Shown here: positions 46,154-56,563 of the stretch, piece after piece
Layout of the letters: every line of letters begins with the position of its first letter
Position numbering within the stretch: the first letter of the stretch is position 1
NCBI RefSeq assembly: GCF_002088935.1
Contig: NZ_NCSS01000004.1
Coordinates: 591,615 to 655,614 of the forward strand
DNA from: Henriciella litoralis
GTDB lineage: Bacteria; Pseudomonadota; Alphaproteobacteria; Caulobacterales; Hyphomonadaceae
Reading direction: 5' to 3'
DNA length: 64,000 nucleotides
Position numbers and translations under genes: made by a program
Notes under the pieces: generated by a model
What the model was told of the DNA's origin: nothing
The model's input: only the letters and a program-made list of their open reading frames with translations
Databases searched by the model: none

Positions 46154-47128
46154 CTACTTATTCTCCCAGAGGCGCAGGACACTCAGGAGTGCGGTCACGA
46201 AAGCCAATGGCTGATCGAGCATCAAATGATGGCGTGCTTCAGGAACGGCGATGATAGGAATGTCACCGCCCCCTAGCTCACGGATGTAGTCAGCCGAATC
46301 CTTGGTAAAGAGCTGGCTCTTGGCACCATGAACAATGGTCTTGCGACCCGGCGTATTCACGAGTCGCTGGCCGATCGTAAGCCATTCTTCCGACTTATTG
46401 CTTTGCCGGAATACCTCGGGTGTAAATTTCCATGTCCAGTTGTCGCCGTCGAGCCGCATAGAGTGATAGGCCATGTAATCTAGGAGGAAAGGCTCGCCAA
46501 CCGGCTGGGGCGGGGCAAGGACGTATCTTTTGCGTGCCTCTTCATAGGTCGCATAGGACCGATTGGGCTTGTCAGGATCACCTGACCCCGGGCTGGAACG
46601 GCGTTGGTTCCAGTATTGCTCTAGGAGCTCGGCGCGCATGACCATGAGATCACAAATTACGAGGCCGGAGAAGTGATCGGGCGATTTCGTCACGGCAGTG
46701 AGCGCTGCGCCGGAACCGAAACTGTGCGCGACGATGGTGGGTTTGTGGCCATCTGCAAACAGATTGAGCGCCTCGGCAATCTCAACAAATTCGCGCCCTC
46801 TCGCTTCTGGATCGGCCTGCCCACGCATCTCCGAGTCGCCCATGCCGGCGAGATCGAACGCGACAACGTCATAGTCTTCGGCGAGGAATGGGGCGATGAA
46901 GGCAAAGCAGCGCGCGTGGGAGAGAAAGCCATGTGTCATAAGCACTTTCGGCTTGCTGCGGTCGCCCCAGCGAAAGTAATGCACTTTCGCATTGTCGATC
47001 TCCACATAACCTTCCTCGCGCGGCACTTTCAGGGCCGACACAAACCACTCCGGCAGATGCGAACCATCGCCAGCCCAGACGGGGCTGATATCGTCGGGAA
47101 AATTTGTCACTTTCGTCAATATATTCAT
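46154..47128 (-). CDS. Alpha/beta hydrolase (esterase or epoxide-hydrolase-like)
   Basis: The 324-residue hydrolase has PKVLMTHGFLSHARCF (oxyanion region), FDLAGMGDSE, the nucleophile elbow AHSFGSGAAL (Ser) and the C-terminal His in ARHHLMLDQP. It is the last gene of the leftward catabolic operon and overlaps the Baeyer-Villiger gene by four bases. It is a good candidate to hydrolyse the ester made by that oxygenase. Confidence 0.88.
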   Translation of the reverse strand: MNILTKVTNFPDDISPVWAGDGSHLPEWFVSALKVPREEGYVEIDNAKVHYFRWGDRSKPKVLMTHGFLSHARCFAFIAPFLAEDYDVVAFDLAGMGDSEMRGQADPEARGREFVEIAEALNLFADGHKPTIVAHSFGSGAALTAVTKSPDHFSGLVICDLMVMRAELLEQYWNQRRSSPGSGDPDKPNRSYATYEEARKRYVLAPPQPVGEPFLLDYMAYHSMRLDGDNWTWKFTPEVFRQSNKSEEWLTIGQRLVNTPGRKTIVHGAKSQLFTKDSADYIRELGGGDIPIIAVPEARHHLMLDQPLAFVTALLSVLRLWENK

Positions 47129-48762
47129 TCCATCATCTGTTCATTGCTGGTTTGTTTGTCGATGATGAAGCCGCGATACCCATCGCTCGCTACATCTTCG
47201 CAGAGTACGACATATCCAGACACGCTTGGAAAGTTGATCAGCTGACGCTTCCTGCCGGGGATATTTGCGCCCATGTACCAGGAATTCGCTTCGGGAAACA
47301 GTGTCATGGCGCCAGCCTGTGCCACCATTTTTGTCCACCCCGCTTCTGCGGTCGCACTGGGTTCGAATTGATGACTGTCATTGTCCCGCATCCAGACAAG
47401 AAAGTCGCAAATCCAGTCACCCTGTATCTCTGCGCTGGTTGGGCCGTTCGAGAAACCCGACGGGCTAAGTGGACCATATGCAAACAGCATGTTTGGAAAG
47501 TCTGCTATCGCCATGCCGAGATAGGCGCGTAACCCGTCTTCCCAAGCTTGTGAAACAGACAGGCCGTTCGTCCCTATGATGTTCATATCGACCATGCCGC
47601 CGCGCCCGGCATCGAAACCAGTGGCGTAAACGATGAGGTCGCATTCCACCTCGCCGTCAGCGGTCTCTATCGCGTGCGGTTTGATCCGGGTGATGGGGGT
47701 TGCCTTCAGATCGACCAGATCGACATTATCCTGCGCGAAAATCTCGTAATAACACTGCTCGAGCGAAGGTCTCTTCGTGCCGAATGGATGGGGTGGTTCG
47801 GAAGGCGCGAGCTGTTCAACAAGATTGGGATCGGAGATCCTAGCGCGAACCTTGTCTCGCCAGAAATCATAGGCGTAGCGGTTCGCCTCGCGATTGATTA
47901 GCAGGTCGGAGAAGTTGTGATACCAGAACCTGAGGCCGCCTTTCTGCCACAGATATTGGAAGTGTGCGGTGCGCTCATTCTCGTCAACTTCGAGCGCCGA
48001 AACGTCCAGCGATTGAGATTCGAACCCTCCGCTGGTCTGCTTGCGCGTTTCGAAGATAGCAGCATAATCCTGCTTGTCGCGTTCTTGATCTTCCTTTGAT
48101 AGCTTTTGCTGCCGCATGGGCAGCGCCAGGATTGGTGTTCTTTGAAATAGGGTCAGCTTCGATGCGGACTTCGCGGCTTCCTGCGCGACTTGCACACCGC
48201 TTGCCCCGGTGCCGATCAAGGCAATCTTGCGTCCGCTGAGATCGCCCCCCTGTTGTGGCCAGCGCGCCGTGTGAAACCATTCGCCTTCGAAATCCTCAAT
48301 GCCGGGAAAATCAGGGATATGCGGCTTTGATGCGAAACCAATAGCGGGCAAGAGGAACCGTGTCGTAACAGTTTCCTCTCCGTTGAGTTGCAGGCGCCAT
48401 TGCTGCGCCTCTTGCTCATAATTCGCGCCTGTGACCCGTGACCCCATGCGCATCATGGGCCACAGCTTGAGTGTATCACAAACATGCTGGAAATACGCTC
48501 TTAGCTCTTTCCAGCCGGGAAATCGTTCGCTCCATGTCCATGATTTCCACACTTCAGGTATTGAGTACTCGTAGATCGGCACCTGCGAATCCACTCGTGC
48601 GCCCGGATAGCAATTCCAATACCAGATACCGCCCGGCTCGGCCGCAGCATCCACCAGCAACACGTTGAACCCGGCGTTACGTAACTTGTGTAACAGGTAG
48701 ATCCCGCTGAAGCCGGCACCGACGATTACGGCGTCGTAATCAGGAGAAGCCCGCTTGCTCAT
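47125..48762 (-). CDS. FAD-dependent Baeyer-Villiger-type monooxygenase
   Basis: ATG 48762 (ATGA overlap with the ligase gene) gives 545 residues. Visible: first Rossmann motif VIVGAGFSGIYLLHKL, second nucleotide motif ALIGTGASGVQVAQEA, and between them the BVMO fingerprint FEGEWFHTARWP (FxGxxxHxxxWP). Such enzymes turn ketones into esters or lactones with NADPH and oxygen. The open frame extends 69 codons further up but in the ligase coding region. Confidence 0.92.
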   Translation of the reverse strand: MSKRASPDYDAVIVGAGFSGIYLLHKLRNAGFNVLLVDAAAEPGGIWYWNCYPGARVDSQVPIYEYSIPEVWKSWTWSERFPGWKELRAYFQHVCDTLKLWPMMRMGSRVTGANYEQEAQQWRLQLNGEETVTTRFLLPAIGFASKPHIPDFPGIEDFEGEWFHTARWPQQGGDLSGRKIALIGTGASGVQVAQEAAKSASKLTLFQRTPILALPMRQQKLSKEDQERDKQDYAAIFETRKQTSGGFESQSLDVSALEVDENERTAHFQYLWQKGGLRFWYHNFSDLLINREANRYAYDFWRDKVRARISDPNLVEQLAPSEPPHPFGTKRPSLEQCYYEIFAQDNVDLVDLKATPITRIKPHAIETADGEVECDLIVYATGFDAGRGGMVDMNIIGTNGLSVSQAWEDGLRAYLGMAIADFPNMLFAYGPLSPSGFSNGPTSAEIQGDWICDFLVWMRDNDSHQFEPSATAEAGWTKMVAQAGAMTLFPEANSWYMGANIPGRKRQLINFPSVSGYVVLCEDVASDGYRGFIIDKQTSNEQMME

Positions 48763-50372
48763 GACGCGACCGTCAAACGCTCGGCGATTGCTTTTGCTGT
48801 TGCATAGTCGGCCTTGCCGTTGGATGCGCGCAGAGCTGTTTCCGTTGGATGGATGGCCTTTGGCGTTTTGTAGCCGGCCAATTGCTGACGAACATGGTCT
48901 TTGACGCCTTGCTCGTCGAATGCAGCGTCGCCACTCAGGTGCACGACGGCGGTGACGGCCTGGCCCCATTTTTCACTCGGCACGCCCACGACCAGCGCGT
49001 CAGCGATGGCGGGATGGGTCTTGAGGACTTCCTCGACCTCTTCCGGATAGACCTTTTCACCAGCCGTGTTGATGCACACGCTGCCACGGCCCAGCAGGGT
49101 CAGGCTGCCATCGGCTTCGACCGTGCACCAGTCGCCTGGAATCGAATAGCGCACCCCGTCGATAGTACGGAAGGTTTTGGCGGACTTTTCGGGATCCTTG
49201 TAATATCCCGCCGGGATTGCGCCCTTGCGAGCGATATATCCCGGTACGCCGCTGCCCGGCGTTACTTTCTGGTCGTTTTCATCGAAGACATCGCAGAATT
49301 CACCGATCCCGAATTTCGCGGTGTTCGTGCCCCCCTCTGCGGTTGTGACGGAGAGGCCGAAGCCGAGCCCTTCGGAAGCGCCAAAACTGTCCATCAGCAC
49401 CACTTGGGGGATATGCTTGCACAGGCCAGCCTTGACCTCTTTGCTCCACATCACGCCGGATGAAACAATGGAGACAAGGCTGCTCGTGTCCCAGCGACCG
49501 GGATTATCGTTCAGCGCCTGCAGCATCGGTTTGGCAAAAGCGTCGCCCACAATTGAGATGCTTTCCACCTTGTGCGTATCAACCGTCTCCCACAATTCAA
49601 GCGCATCGAAAGATGGGTCCGACAGAGTCACGATGGCACCGCCCGACATGAGCGTGCCGATCGCAGTGATGAAGCCTGTCCCGTGCATTAACGGGCAGGA
49701 GGGAAGTGTACGTCTGCCAGGCCCTTGACTGGTGATTAGGGCGACGTTTTCCTCGACTGTTTGCGGAACGGGGCCGAGCAGCTTCTGGGCGTCCAGTTGC
49801 GCCTTGCGCATATCGTCGTGACGCCACATCACGCCCTTGGGCATCCCTGTCGTGCCGCCGGTATAAATGAAGAGCAAATCGTCAGGCGAGCGCGTGATGC
49901 CGAGCGCTGATCCATCACCTTCCTGCGCGAGAATTTCATAAGGGATCGCAAAAGGTGCGATTTGCGAAGCATCGCCAATTTCAACGAAGGTGTGAACCTT
50001 TCCGAGCCGGTCCTTGAGTTCGACGATACAGTCACGGAACTCCGAACTATAAATAATCACCTCGCTGTCAGAATCATCAAAAATGTAAAAAACTTCTTCG
50101 GGGCGATAGCGGTAATTGATGTTCACGTGAGTCAACCGCCCCTTAAAGCAGGCCGCCATCAGCTCACCATATTCAGGGCGGTTGCGCATGTAGAAAGCCA
50201 CCTTGGCGCCGTCGCTAGCTCCGCGTTGTCGCAACGCGCGCGCGACATTGTTCGAGCGCGCAGACATTTCGGGCCAAGTGATGATCCGGTCGCCGTGTAT
50301 CAAGGCCGGAGCGTCTTGAGGCATGGCGGGCTCGATTGCGTCGAGAATGTCGCCGAGATTCCATTCGATCAT
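48759..50372 (-). CDS. Acyl-CoA ligase (AMP-forming)
   Basis: ATG 50372 gives 537 residues; the frame goes on to a TTG at 50390. The adenylation core shows IYTGGTTGMPKGVMW and the C-terminal domain has INTAGEKVYPEEVEEVLKTHPAIADALVVG. It would activate a carboxylic acid with CoA and ATP. The end of the protein contains KADYATAKAIAERL where the catalytic Lys usually lies (GKADY). It overlaps the BVMO gene by four bases. Confidence 0.92.
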   Translation of the reverse strand: MIEWNLGDILDAIEPAMPQDAPALIHGDRIITWPEMSARSNNVARALRQRGASDGAKVAFYMRNRPEYGELMAACFKGRLTHVNINYRYRPEEVFYIFDDSDSEVIIYSSEFRDCIVELKDRLGKVHTFVEIGDASQIAPFAIPYEILAQEGDGSALGITRSPDDLLFIYTGGTTGMPKGVMWRHDDMRKAQLDAQKLLGPVPQTVEENVALITSQGPGRRTLPSCPLMHGTGFITAIGTLMSGGAIVTLSDPSFDALELWETVDTHKVESISIVGDAFAKPMLQALNDNPGRWDTSSLVSIVSSGVMWSKEVKAGLCKHIPQVVLMDSFGASEGLGFGLSVTTAEGGTNTAKFGIGEFCDVFDENDQKVTPGSGVPGYIARKGAIPAGYYKDPEKSAKTFRTIDGVRYSIPGDWCTVEADGSLTLLGRGSVCINTAGEKVYPEEVEEVLKTHPAIADALVVGVPSEKWGQAVTAVVHLSGDAAFDEQGVKDHVRQQLAGYKTPKAIHPTETALRASNGKADYATAKAIAERLTVAS

Positions 50373-50430
50373 GTTGCTTGATTCCTTCAAGACTGGGCCG
50401 CAAATCTCGCAGCCGTATACAATGAGTGTA

Positions 50431-51522
50431 TTACGGGGCTTTTATCCAACCTTGTAGGGCTGCCAATTCGGCCCGCACCGTTTCGGGGCCTCCAAGCGCT
50501 TGCCGGTCGAAGCCAATACGTTTGAACCAGTAATGAAGACCCATCAGGTCCGTAAATCCCATTCCGCCATGCACTTCGGTGGAGGTGCGGGCGACAAAGC
50601 GATGGACTTCGCCTGTGTGTGATTTGGCATGGCAGGCGAAAATGGATGCATCCTCCGGTATCGAATCGAAGGCGTGGGCCGCATACCAGACAAGCGAGCG
50701 GCATGGCTCATGACGTGCGGCCATCTCCGCGCACATGTGCTTGACGGCCTGGAAACTGCCGATGAGCCGGCCAAACTGTTCGCGCTGGCCAGAATAATCG
50801 ACAGCCTTTTCGATCATGGCCTGGCCTGCGCCAAGGCTGTCAGCAGCTAAGATCACACGGCCCGCATCGCGCAACCGGGCCGTTGTCGCGCCGTTATCGT
50901 CAATAAGCGGTTCTGCCTCTGTCTGTTCGAAACGCAATTCCCCGACACTGCGGGTGCGATCAACGGTCGTCAGCCGGATCGTCTCCAGTTTGAGGGCATC
51001 GGCTGTAACGAGGTGCAGCCGGCCGCCAGCGTCGGCTACGATGTAAGCGTCAGCTCCCTCGAAATCCAGGCAGAACAGGGCGGTTCCGCTGAGCTTCCCA
51101 TCAGCAGAGGAAACGCCCGCCCCGTCGCGTGCCTCGACCGTCTCGGAAATCGCGACAGCGATACGCGCCTCGCCGTTCGCGATCTTCGGTAGCCATTGTG
51201 CTTTTTGTTCTTCGCTACCAGCCTCGCTCAGCGCGGTAGGCGCAAGTACATGACTGGCGAGAAAAGGCACTGGCGCGACCACATAGGCGAGCTGTTCGGC
51301 AACTATGGCAGCGTCGAGAAGGGTCATGCCGAGGCCGCCATGCTCTTCAGGTACCAGCATTGCGGGAATTCCCAGGTCCTGAACGGCGCCGAGCACCTTG
51401 TCGCTGAGTGGATTGTCCAGTTCGGCGCATTCGCGGACATGATCGAGTGGGCAGGTGTCCGCAAGACAACGGGCAACCGCATCACGTAACATCTGCTGGT
51501 CCTGAGATAATCCGAAATCCAT
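50431..51522 (-). CDS. Acyl-CoA dehydrogenase, divergent short form
   Basis: ATG 51522 overlaps the stop of the upstream dehydrogenase gene (TAATG). The 363 residues begin MDFGLSQDQQMLRDAVARCL and include VPEEHGGLGMTLLDAAIVAEQLAY, a weakly conserved middle and the C-terminal EVHGGMGFTDLMGLHYWFKR. It matches FadE-type dehydrogenases that work as heteromers with a second ACAD. The catalytic Glu position is not obvious, which fits the non-catalytic partner of a pair. Confidence 0.88.
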   Translation of the reverse strand: MDFGLSQDQQMLRDAVARCLADTCPLDHVRECAELDNPLSDKVLGAVQDLGIPAMLVPEEHGGLGMTLLDAAIVAEQLAYVVAPVPFLASHVLAPTALSEAGSEEQKAQWLPKIANGEARIAVAISETVEARDGAGVSSADGKLSGTALFCLDFEGADAYIVADAGGRLHLVTADALKLETIRLTTVDRTRSVGELRFEQTEAEPLIDDNGATTARLRDAGRVILAADSLGAGQAMIEKAVDYSGQREQFGRLIGSFQAVKHMCAEMAARHEPCRSLVWYAAHAFDSIPEDASIFACHAKSHTGEVHRFVARTSTEVHGGMGFTDLMGLHYWFKRIGFDRQALGGPETVRAELAALQGWIKAP

Positions 51523-52772
51523 TAGGCTGATCCCTGTTTGTGACGCGCTATGTCTGCGGTTGCTTTCGCCGCATCCGAAACCTTTGCGAGCTTCGGTTCG
51601 CGCGGCATTTCGAGGCCACGTTCGGCGATGATGTTTTTCTGAATCTGCGCGGTGCCGCCGCCTATTATGAGACCGAGCTGGAACATGTAGTTCCATTGCC
51701 ACGCGCCTCCTTCGCGCTCTCGCGGGCTGCCATGGTAAAGCGTGCCTATCTCACCCATGGCGTCGATCGCCAGTGCTGAAATCTGGTGGGCAATCTCACA
51801 GCTTTGCAGCTTGACGATTAGCTTCGCCATGCCGCCTGACTCACCCTTGAGGCTGTTCGAAAGGATACGCATCCCATTGCATTTCATCGCTGACACCTCG
51901 GCCTGGAGCGCCAACAGCCGATCTCGCAGAACCGGATTGTCGATTGCGCGGGCTTGTCCGATACGCTCTTCCTGCATCAGGGCGATCAGTGCCTGTAGCC
52001 GGTTTTCGAGCGCGCCGGGATCACCCAGCATTCCGCGCTCATGGCCGAGGGTTGCATTCGCCACGAGCCAGCCCTGGCCCCGCGCCCCTACAATCTGGTC
52101 CACCGGAACGCGGACATCGGTGAAGAATGTCTCATTGAATTCGGCGTGGCCTGTCATCGTCTTCAAGGGACGAACCTCAATACCCGGTGTGTCCATCGAG
52201 AAGATCAGGTAGGAAATGCCGCGGTGTTTTGGTGCGTCGGGCTCGGTCCTCACGAGGCAGAAGATCATGTCGGCCTGCTTCGCCGTGCTGGTCCAGATTT
52301 TCTGGCCATTGATGACGAAATTGCCGTCTTCGACTCGCGCGTTGGTCTTGAGGCTGGCCAGGTCCGATCCGGCACCGGGTTCAGAATAGCCCTGGCACCA
52401 TACGATCTCGCCTTTCAGCGTGGGTTCGATCCAGCGTTGCTTCTGCTCCTCGGTGCCGAGTTCCAGCAAAGTCGGGACGAGCATCGAGATGCCCTGGTTC
52501 GTGAGCCCGCCCGACACCCCGGCCCGTGAAAACTCCTCTGAGATGATGCGCGATTTGAGGATGTCGGGTTCCGCGCCGTAGCCGCCATACTCCGCCGGGA
52601 TCGTGCGGGCAGTGTACCCGTTTTCGATCAGCAGCTTCTGCCATTGGACGGCTTCGGGTGAAGGGCGGGCTGCCCGAGTCGCAGACGGCGGCGCAAGGTG
52701 GCTATGCGCTTCGATGAAATCGCGCACCTGTTGACGGAATGTGTCGTATTCGGGGCCGTAATCGAGATCCAT
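51522..52772 (-). CDS. Acyl-CoA dehydrogenase, full form
   Basis: The 416-residue FAD enzyme has YSEPGAGSDLASLKTNARVE, FVINGQKIWTSTAKQADMIFCLVRT and FFTDVRVPVDQIVG-like blocks, and the IQKNIIAERGLEMPR ending. It belongs to the ACAD group used in steroid and branched acid breakdown, where two overlapping genes encode an alpha2beta2 enzyme. It is directly ahead of the shorter ACAD gene, with a one-base overlap of stop and start. Confidence 0.92.
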   Translation of the reverse strand: MDLDYGPEYDTFRQQVRDFIEAHSHLAPPSATRAARPSPEAVQWQKLLIENGYTARTIPAEYGGYGAEPDILKSRIISEEFSRAGVSGGLTNQGISMLVPTLLELGTEEQKQRWIEPTLKGEIVWCQGYSEPGAGSDLASLKTNARVEDGNFVINGQKIWTSTAKQADMIFCLVRTEPDAPKHRGISYLIFSMDTPGIEVRPLKTMTGHAEFNETFFTDVRVPVDQIVGARGQGWLVANATLGHERGMLGDPGALENRLQALIALMQEERIGQARAIDNPVLRDRLLALQAEVSAMKCNGMRILSNSLKGESGGMAKLIVKLQSCEIAHQISALAIDAMGEIGTLYHGSPREREGGAWQWNYMFQLGLIIGGGTAQIQKNIIAERGLEMPREPKLAKVSDAAKATADIARHKQGSA

Positions 52773-52779
52773 ATCGCTT

Positions 52780-53241
52780 CTATTCCTCGCAGGGACGGAA
52801 AACGGGCAGACGGAAGTCGTCCCCGATTGTTTCGAATGTCAATTCCACAGGAAGGTCGAGCCTGAGGCTATCATGGTCACAATCGATCAGACGAGTGGCC
52901 ATGCGTACACCCTCTTCGAGTTCAACCACCGCAGCCACGAAGGGAATGTCGGCGGCAAATGCCGGGTGCAGGGCCTGGTGGGTGATGGTCCAGGAAAAAA
53001 GCGTACCCTTGCCAGTGCTGCGCTCCCACGAAAATTCCGGTGAGCCACACTTCGCGCACATATAACGAGGTAGGTGGCGGAACGTGCCGCAGTCGCTGCA
53101 ACGCTGGAAATAGAGATGGCCATCCTGGCACCGATTCCAGAATTCCTGTTCGATAGGATCCTGCGGGCGCGGTTTCGGCTTGGGCGGAGCCTTCTGCACC
53201 TTGAAGCGCATTTTAGGCGGCAGTTCGTTCTTGTCGCTCAC
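52780..53241 (-). CDS. DUF35 zinc-ribbon/OB-fold protein
   Basis: GTG 53241 (AGGAGG site; GTGA overlap with the thiolase-fold gene stop) gives 153 residues. The rubredoxin-like ribbon [19 protein letters not shown] carries four cysteines and is followed by the OB-fold part [20 protein letters not shown] and [19 protein letters not shown]. Such DUF35 proteins bind CoA thioesters and pair with thiolase-like or aldolase-like partners. The gene pair here fits that pattern. Confidence 0.92.
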   Translation of the reverse strand: MSDKNELPPKMRFKVQKAPPKPKPRPQDPIEQEFWNRCQDGHLYFQRCSDCGTFRHLPRYMCAKCGSPEFSWERSTGKGTLFSWTITHQALHPAFAADIPFVAAVVELEEGVRMATRLIDCDHDSLRLDLPVELTFETIGDDFRLPVFRPCEE

Positions 53242-54428
53242 GTAAACCTCCTGAGGATTGCGATACTCCCGTCGCCAAGGTCGCCCCAGCCGGTCACGAG
53301 GCCGGTCTGGGCATCTGCGACCTGACGCTCGCCGCAATCGTGGCGCAGCTGGCGGACCGCCTCAACAACATGGTTGAGGCCCCAGACATGCGCTTCGCTC
53401 AGCAAGCCGCCATGGGTATTGATGGGATAGCGTCCACCCAGCTCGATCTGGCCATCAGCGACGAATTCGCTCTGACCGCCGGGTTCGCAGTAACCGAGCG
53501 CTTCAAGCTGTAACAGCACGATATAAGAGAAGCAGTCGTAGATTTGCAGAAAATCCATATCCTCGCGGGTGACGCCTGCCATCTCGAATGCGCGCGGGGC
53601 GGCATAGCTGAGGCCGATCTTGAAAGGGTCGGGCCGCGAGGGGATGTCGTCGGCGGGATAGGGGTGGCCCTCAGCCGCGCCTGCGATGCTTACCGGCACA
53701 TGCGGCATGTCCTTGGCCCGTTCCATGCGCGAGACAACGACCGCACAGGCACCATCGGTTTCCAGGCAGCAATCGTAGAGCCGGAAAGGCTCGGATATCC
53801 AGCGCGCCGAGTGATATGCCTCGAGATCGAATGTACGGCCATAATTGAAGGCTCTCGGATTTAGCTGCGCGTGACGGTTACATGCGAGTGCCACAGCGGC
53901 CATCGCGTCCGGCCCGACACTGTGGAGCTTGGAATGTCGCAGGGCGAGCCAGGCATACATCTGCACCGGCAGGAACACGCCATAAGGAATGTAATAGCCC
54001 TGAATGGTGTTGGTCAGAGTGTTCATGTTCATCGGCCGGGTAGGCGGGGCACCGGCCTTGGGCCTGAGTGCGGAATAGCCGTTCCAGCCCAGCGTTACGA
54101 GAACGTGGTCACAAAGTCCGCTGGCGATCGCCATCGCCGCGTTCTGGAGCGCTGTCGTCGGGCTGGCTCCACCCATGTGAACGGTAGCCGCATAGCGCAA
54201 TACGTTGATACCCAGATTGGCGGCCATTTCTTCCGATGTCGTGTAGATCGGCGGCGGAACCATGCCGTCGATGTCGGATGGCTTCAGCCCGGCATCAGCG
54301 ATCGCCTTGCGGGAAGCTTCGAGCATCATGTCGACCGCGGTATTTTCGGCGCCCTTGATGAATGCGGTTTCACCGACGCCCGTGATTGCGGACCTGTCAC
54401 TGAAATTGAAGGTGGATGTGGCGCTCAT
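53238..54428 (-). CDS. Thiolase-fold protein (SCP2/Ltp-aldolase-like), catalytic Cys missing
   Basis: The 396-residue thiolase-fold protein has [14 protein letters not shown] at the N-terminus and [19 protein letters not shown] near the C-terminus. At the place of the usual nucleophilic Cys (C-x-S-G) it reads [13 protein letters not shown], without Cys. This resembles Ltp2-like enzymes, retro-aldolases with a DUF35 partner, as in sterol side-chain removal. The gene overlaps the DUF35 and the nitronate monooxygenase genes by four bases each. Aldolase function is an inference. Confidence 0.85.
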   Translation of the reverse strand: MSATSTFNFSDRSAITGVGETAFIKGAENTAVDMMLEASRKAIADAGLKPSDIDGMVPPPIYTTSEEMAANLGINVLRYAATVHMGGASPTTALQNAAMAIASGLCDHVLVTLGWNGYSALRPKAGAPPTRPMNMNTLTNTIQGYYIPYGVFLPVQMYAWLALRHSKLHSVGPDAMAAVALACNRHAQLNPRAFNYGRTFDLEAYHSARWISEPFRLYDCCLETDGACAVVVSRMERAKDMPHVPVSIAGAAEGHPYPADDIPSRPDPFKIGLSYAAPRAFEMAGVTREDMDFLQIYDCFSYIVLLQLEALGYCEPGGQSEFVADGQIELGGRYPINTHGGLLSEAHVWGLNHVVEAVRQLRHDCGERQVADAQTGLVTGWGDLGDGSIAILRRFT

Positions 54429-55600
54429 TTTTGATGCTTGTCCTGTTGGCTGGACTGCATGTCTCCGACAAACGAGCGGGAGAATGCGACTTCCGCACCT
54501 TCGACAAGTTCACGCATCACCTCGGCTGCGGGCCGGATCGAATGGATGAGGCCAATTCCCTGGCCAGCAAAGCCAGGCATGACATCCTTGCGCTCAGCCT
54601 TGAGGCCTGAAGCCATAACCGGACCTGAAATTATCGACTGGAAAGGCATGGGCAGTGGTTCCTTGCCCGCAGCAACCCACGCATCGGCCCATTTGTTACG
54701 GATCATGCGGGCAGGCTTGCCGGTTAACGAGCGGCTTACGACGGTATCCGCGTCACCGCTTTCGGTGATTGCTTCCTTCTGAAAATGCTCGATGCCTGCT
54801 TCGTCCGTTGCGAGGAATGCGGTGCCGATCCACGCGCCTTCTGCCCCCAACATCAGCGACGCCGCGACACCGCGCCCATCTGAAATACCACCTGCACCGA
54901 TCACGGGAACCCGATCACCGACCGCATCCACGACTTGCGGGATAAGCGACATGGTTCCGATAGGTGAATTGTGGCCGCCGCCGTCGTGACCTTGGGCGAC
55001 GATCATGTCGATACCGGAATCGACCACCTGCTCGGCATGCTTGACCTTGCCTATCACCGCCATGACCTTGGTGCCGTTGGCGTGAAGACGGTCCATCCAG
55101 GGCGCGGGATTGCCGAGGCCCGCGGCATAGACCGGCACCTTTTCCTCAATCACCACCTCCATCTGCGCCTCGAAGAATTCTCTCGAGAATAGCTGGAGCT
55201 GGCTCTTGCCCATATCCGGCGAACCTGCGGCGCGCATCGCTGCTGCAGCATCGACTTCGGGAAGGTTCTCCCGCGCCATGAAATCGCGGGTAAACTCCTT
55301 GTATTCGTCGATTTTTGCCATCGGGTTGGCGGGCGCGTTACCGGATTGCGGCGCCGACCCCCGCCGGACCGAGGCCGGCAGAAGCGTATCCACCCCGAAC
55401 GGCTTGTCGGTCATCTCGCGGGTCTGACGGATCCAGCTACGTAACTGGTCCGGCGAGCACGCCGCGGCGCCGAGGACGCCTAGCCCCCCTGCATTCGATA
55501 CCGCGGCCGCGAGCGCGGGGACACTTGCCCCGCCCATTCCGGCCAGAAAGATCGGATATTCGATCTCGAGAATTTCGCATATGCGGGTTTGTAGCGGCAT
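54425..55600 (-). CDS. Nitronate-monooxygenase-like FMN protein
   Basis: The 391-residue TIM-barrel protein has [30 protein letters not shown], the [13 protein letters not shown] strand, [13 protein letters not shown] and [34 protein letters not shown]. The last two are FMN-phosphate-binding blocks of the NMO/2-nitropropane dioxygenase family. In catabolic operons such proteins often act on unsaturated CoA or nitro compounds. It is the first gene of the leftward operon, 43 bases ahead of which ends the regulator gene. Confidence 0.9.
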   Translation of the reverse strand: MPLQTRICEILEIEYPIFLAGMGGASVPALAAAVSNAGGLGVLGAAACSPDQLRSWIRQTREMTDKPFGVDTLLPASVRRGSAPQSGNAPANPMAKIDEYKEFTRDFMARENLPEVDAAAAMRAAGSPDMGKSQLQLFSREFFEAQMEVVIEEKVPVYAAGLGNPAPWMDRLHANGTKVMAVIGKVKHAEQVVDSGIDMIVAQGHDGGGHNSPIGTMSLIPQVVDAVGDRVPVIGAGGISDGRGVAASLMLGAEGAWIGTAFLATDEAGIEHFQKEAITESGDADTVVSRSLTGKPARMIRNKWADAWVAAGKEPLPMPFQSIISGPVMASGLKAERKDVMPGFAGQGIGLIHSIRPAAEVMRELVEGAEVAFSRSFVGDMQSSQQDKHQK

Positions 55601-55643
55601 GTTATTTATTCTCCCGTCTTAGACATTGCGGTTCGCAAGTCTT

Positions 55644-56384
55644 CTAAATTTGTCCCCACCTCACTTTTTGAGAAACCAGATCAGGACTTCGTTCAGCTAA
55701 ATAATTTGCCGAACCTGACACAAGGCGGGCCATGGCCTGCCGCGCCTCCTGGGCATCACCTGTGCGTACCGCTTCCAGAACGCGGCGCAGGATTCGCAAC
55801 TGGACTGCGCGCTCCTGGGCGGAATAGCCGAGCGAGCGCGAAAATTCGCGGGTCAGTAAATGCAAGGTGGAGGTCAGAAGGCCGAAAAGCGGATTGCCGC
55901 TGGCCCAACCGAGCAGGTCGTGAAACCGACGGTTCAGTTCCTCGAACTGGCTTCCCGCCTCATTCCGCTCAAGCTCTTTAAGGCAATCGGCGAGTGCGCT
56001 GAGGTCGCCTGTGGTCGCGCGCTGGGCGGCATAGGCTGCAACATCCGGCGCTATGGCTTCACGCAGTTCGAGCAGACCCCTCAGGTCTGCTTCCATGAAT
56101 TGCAGTATGAGAGAAAGACTATTTGCGAAATCACCGGACTGCGGGCGCGCAACCACCGGGCCCCCGCCACGGCCCAATTGAAGGTGGATTACGCCCTGAA
56201 GCTCCAGGAAACGGAGCGCTTCACGCAAGGTTGCTCTGGCGACTTCGTACCGCGCGAGCATTTCTTCTTCGCGTGGCAACCGGTCTCCCGCAACGCGTGC
56301 ACCAGCTTCAATGTCGCGAACGATGTCTTGTGCGAGCGAAAGTGCACGCTTTGCCTTCTTTGCGTTGTCGGCCCTGGGCTGCAT
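55644..56384 (-). CDS. FadR-family (GntR/FCD) regulator
   Basis: ATG 56384 is preferred; a TTG at 56429 is less likely. The 246 residues have a winged helix (LPREEEMLARYEVARATLREALRFLELQGVI) and an FCD ligand domain (LLELREAIAPDVAAYAAQRA, LNRRFHDLLGWASGN). It is likely to control the catabolic operon, the P450 gene and perhaps the TonB receptor in response to a CoA or acid intermediate. It is divergent from the P450 gene. Confidence 0.9.
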   Translation of the reverse strand: MQPRADNAKKAKRALSLAQDIVRDIEAGARVAGDRLPREEEMLARYEVARATLREALRFLELQGVIHLQLGRGGGPVVARPQSGDFANSLSLILQFMEADLRGLLELREAIAPDVAAYAAQRATTGDLSALADCLKELERNEAGSQFEELNRRFHDLLGWASGNPLFGLLTSTLHLLTREFSRSLGYSAQERAVQLRILRRVLEAVRTGDAQEARQAMARLVSGSANYLAERSPDLVSQKVRWGQI

Positions 56385-56398
56385 CTTTGAACCTAATG

Positions 56399-56483
56399 TA
56401 TTATCATAATTAATCTGATGAACGGCCAAATCAAGCGTTTAGCTTCCATGGTTGTAACTAATCGTCAAGTATGTATGATAATA
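56399..56483. promoter_or_regulatory. Inverted pair of TATTATCATA boxes between regulator and P450
   Basis: TATTATCATA at 56399-56408 and its exact reverse complement TATGATAATA at 56474-56483 lie in the divergent gap. A related box TATTATAATA is at 58454-58463 ahead of the TonB receptor. They are candidate operators for the FadR-type regulator. Confidence 0.45.
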
Positions 56484-56563
56484 TTTAAATGCGGCATGTT
56501 GCGGGGCCGCTAATTTGCCAGAAGGTGGCGCGCTATTTTCGCGTACGGACTGAAGGATAGAAC

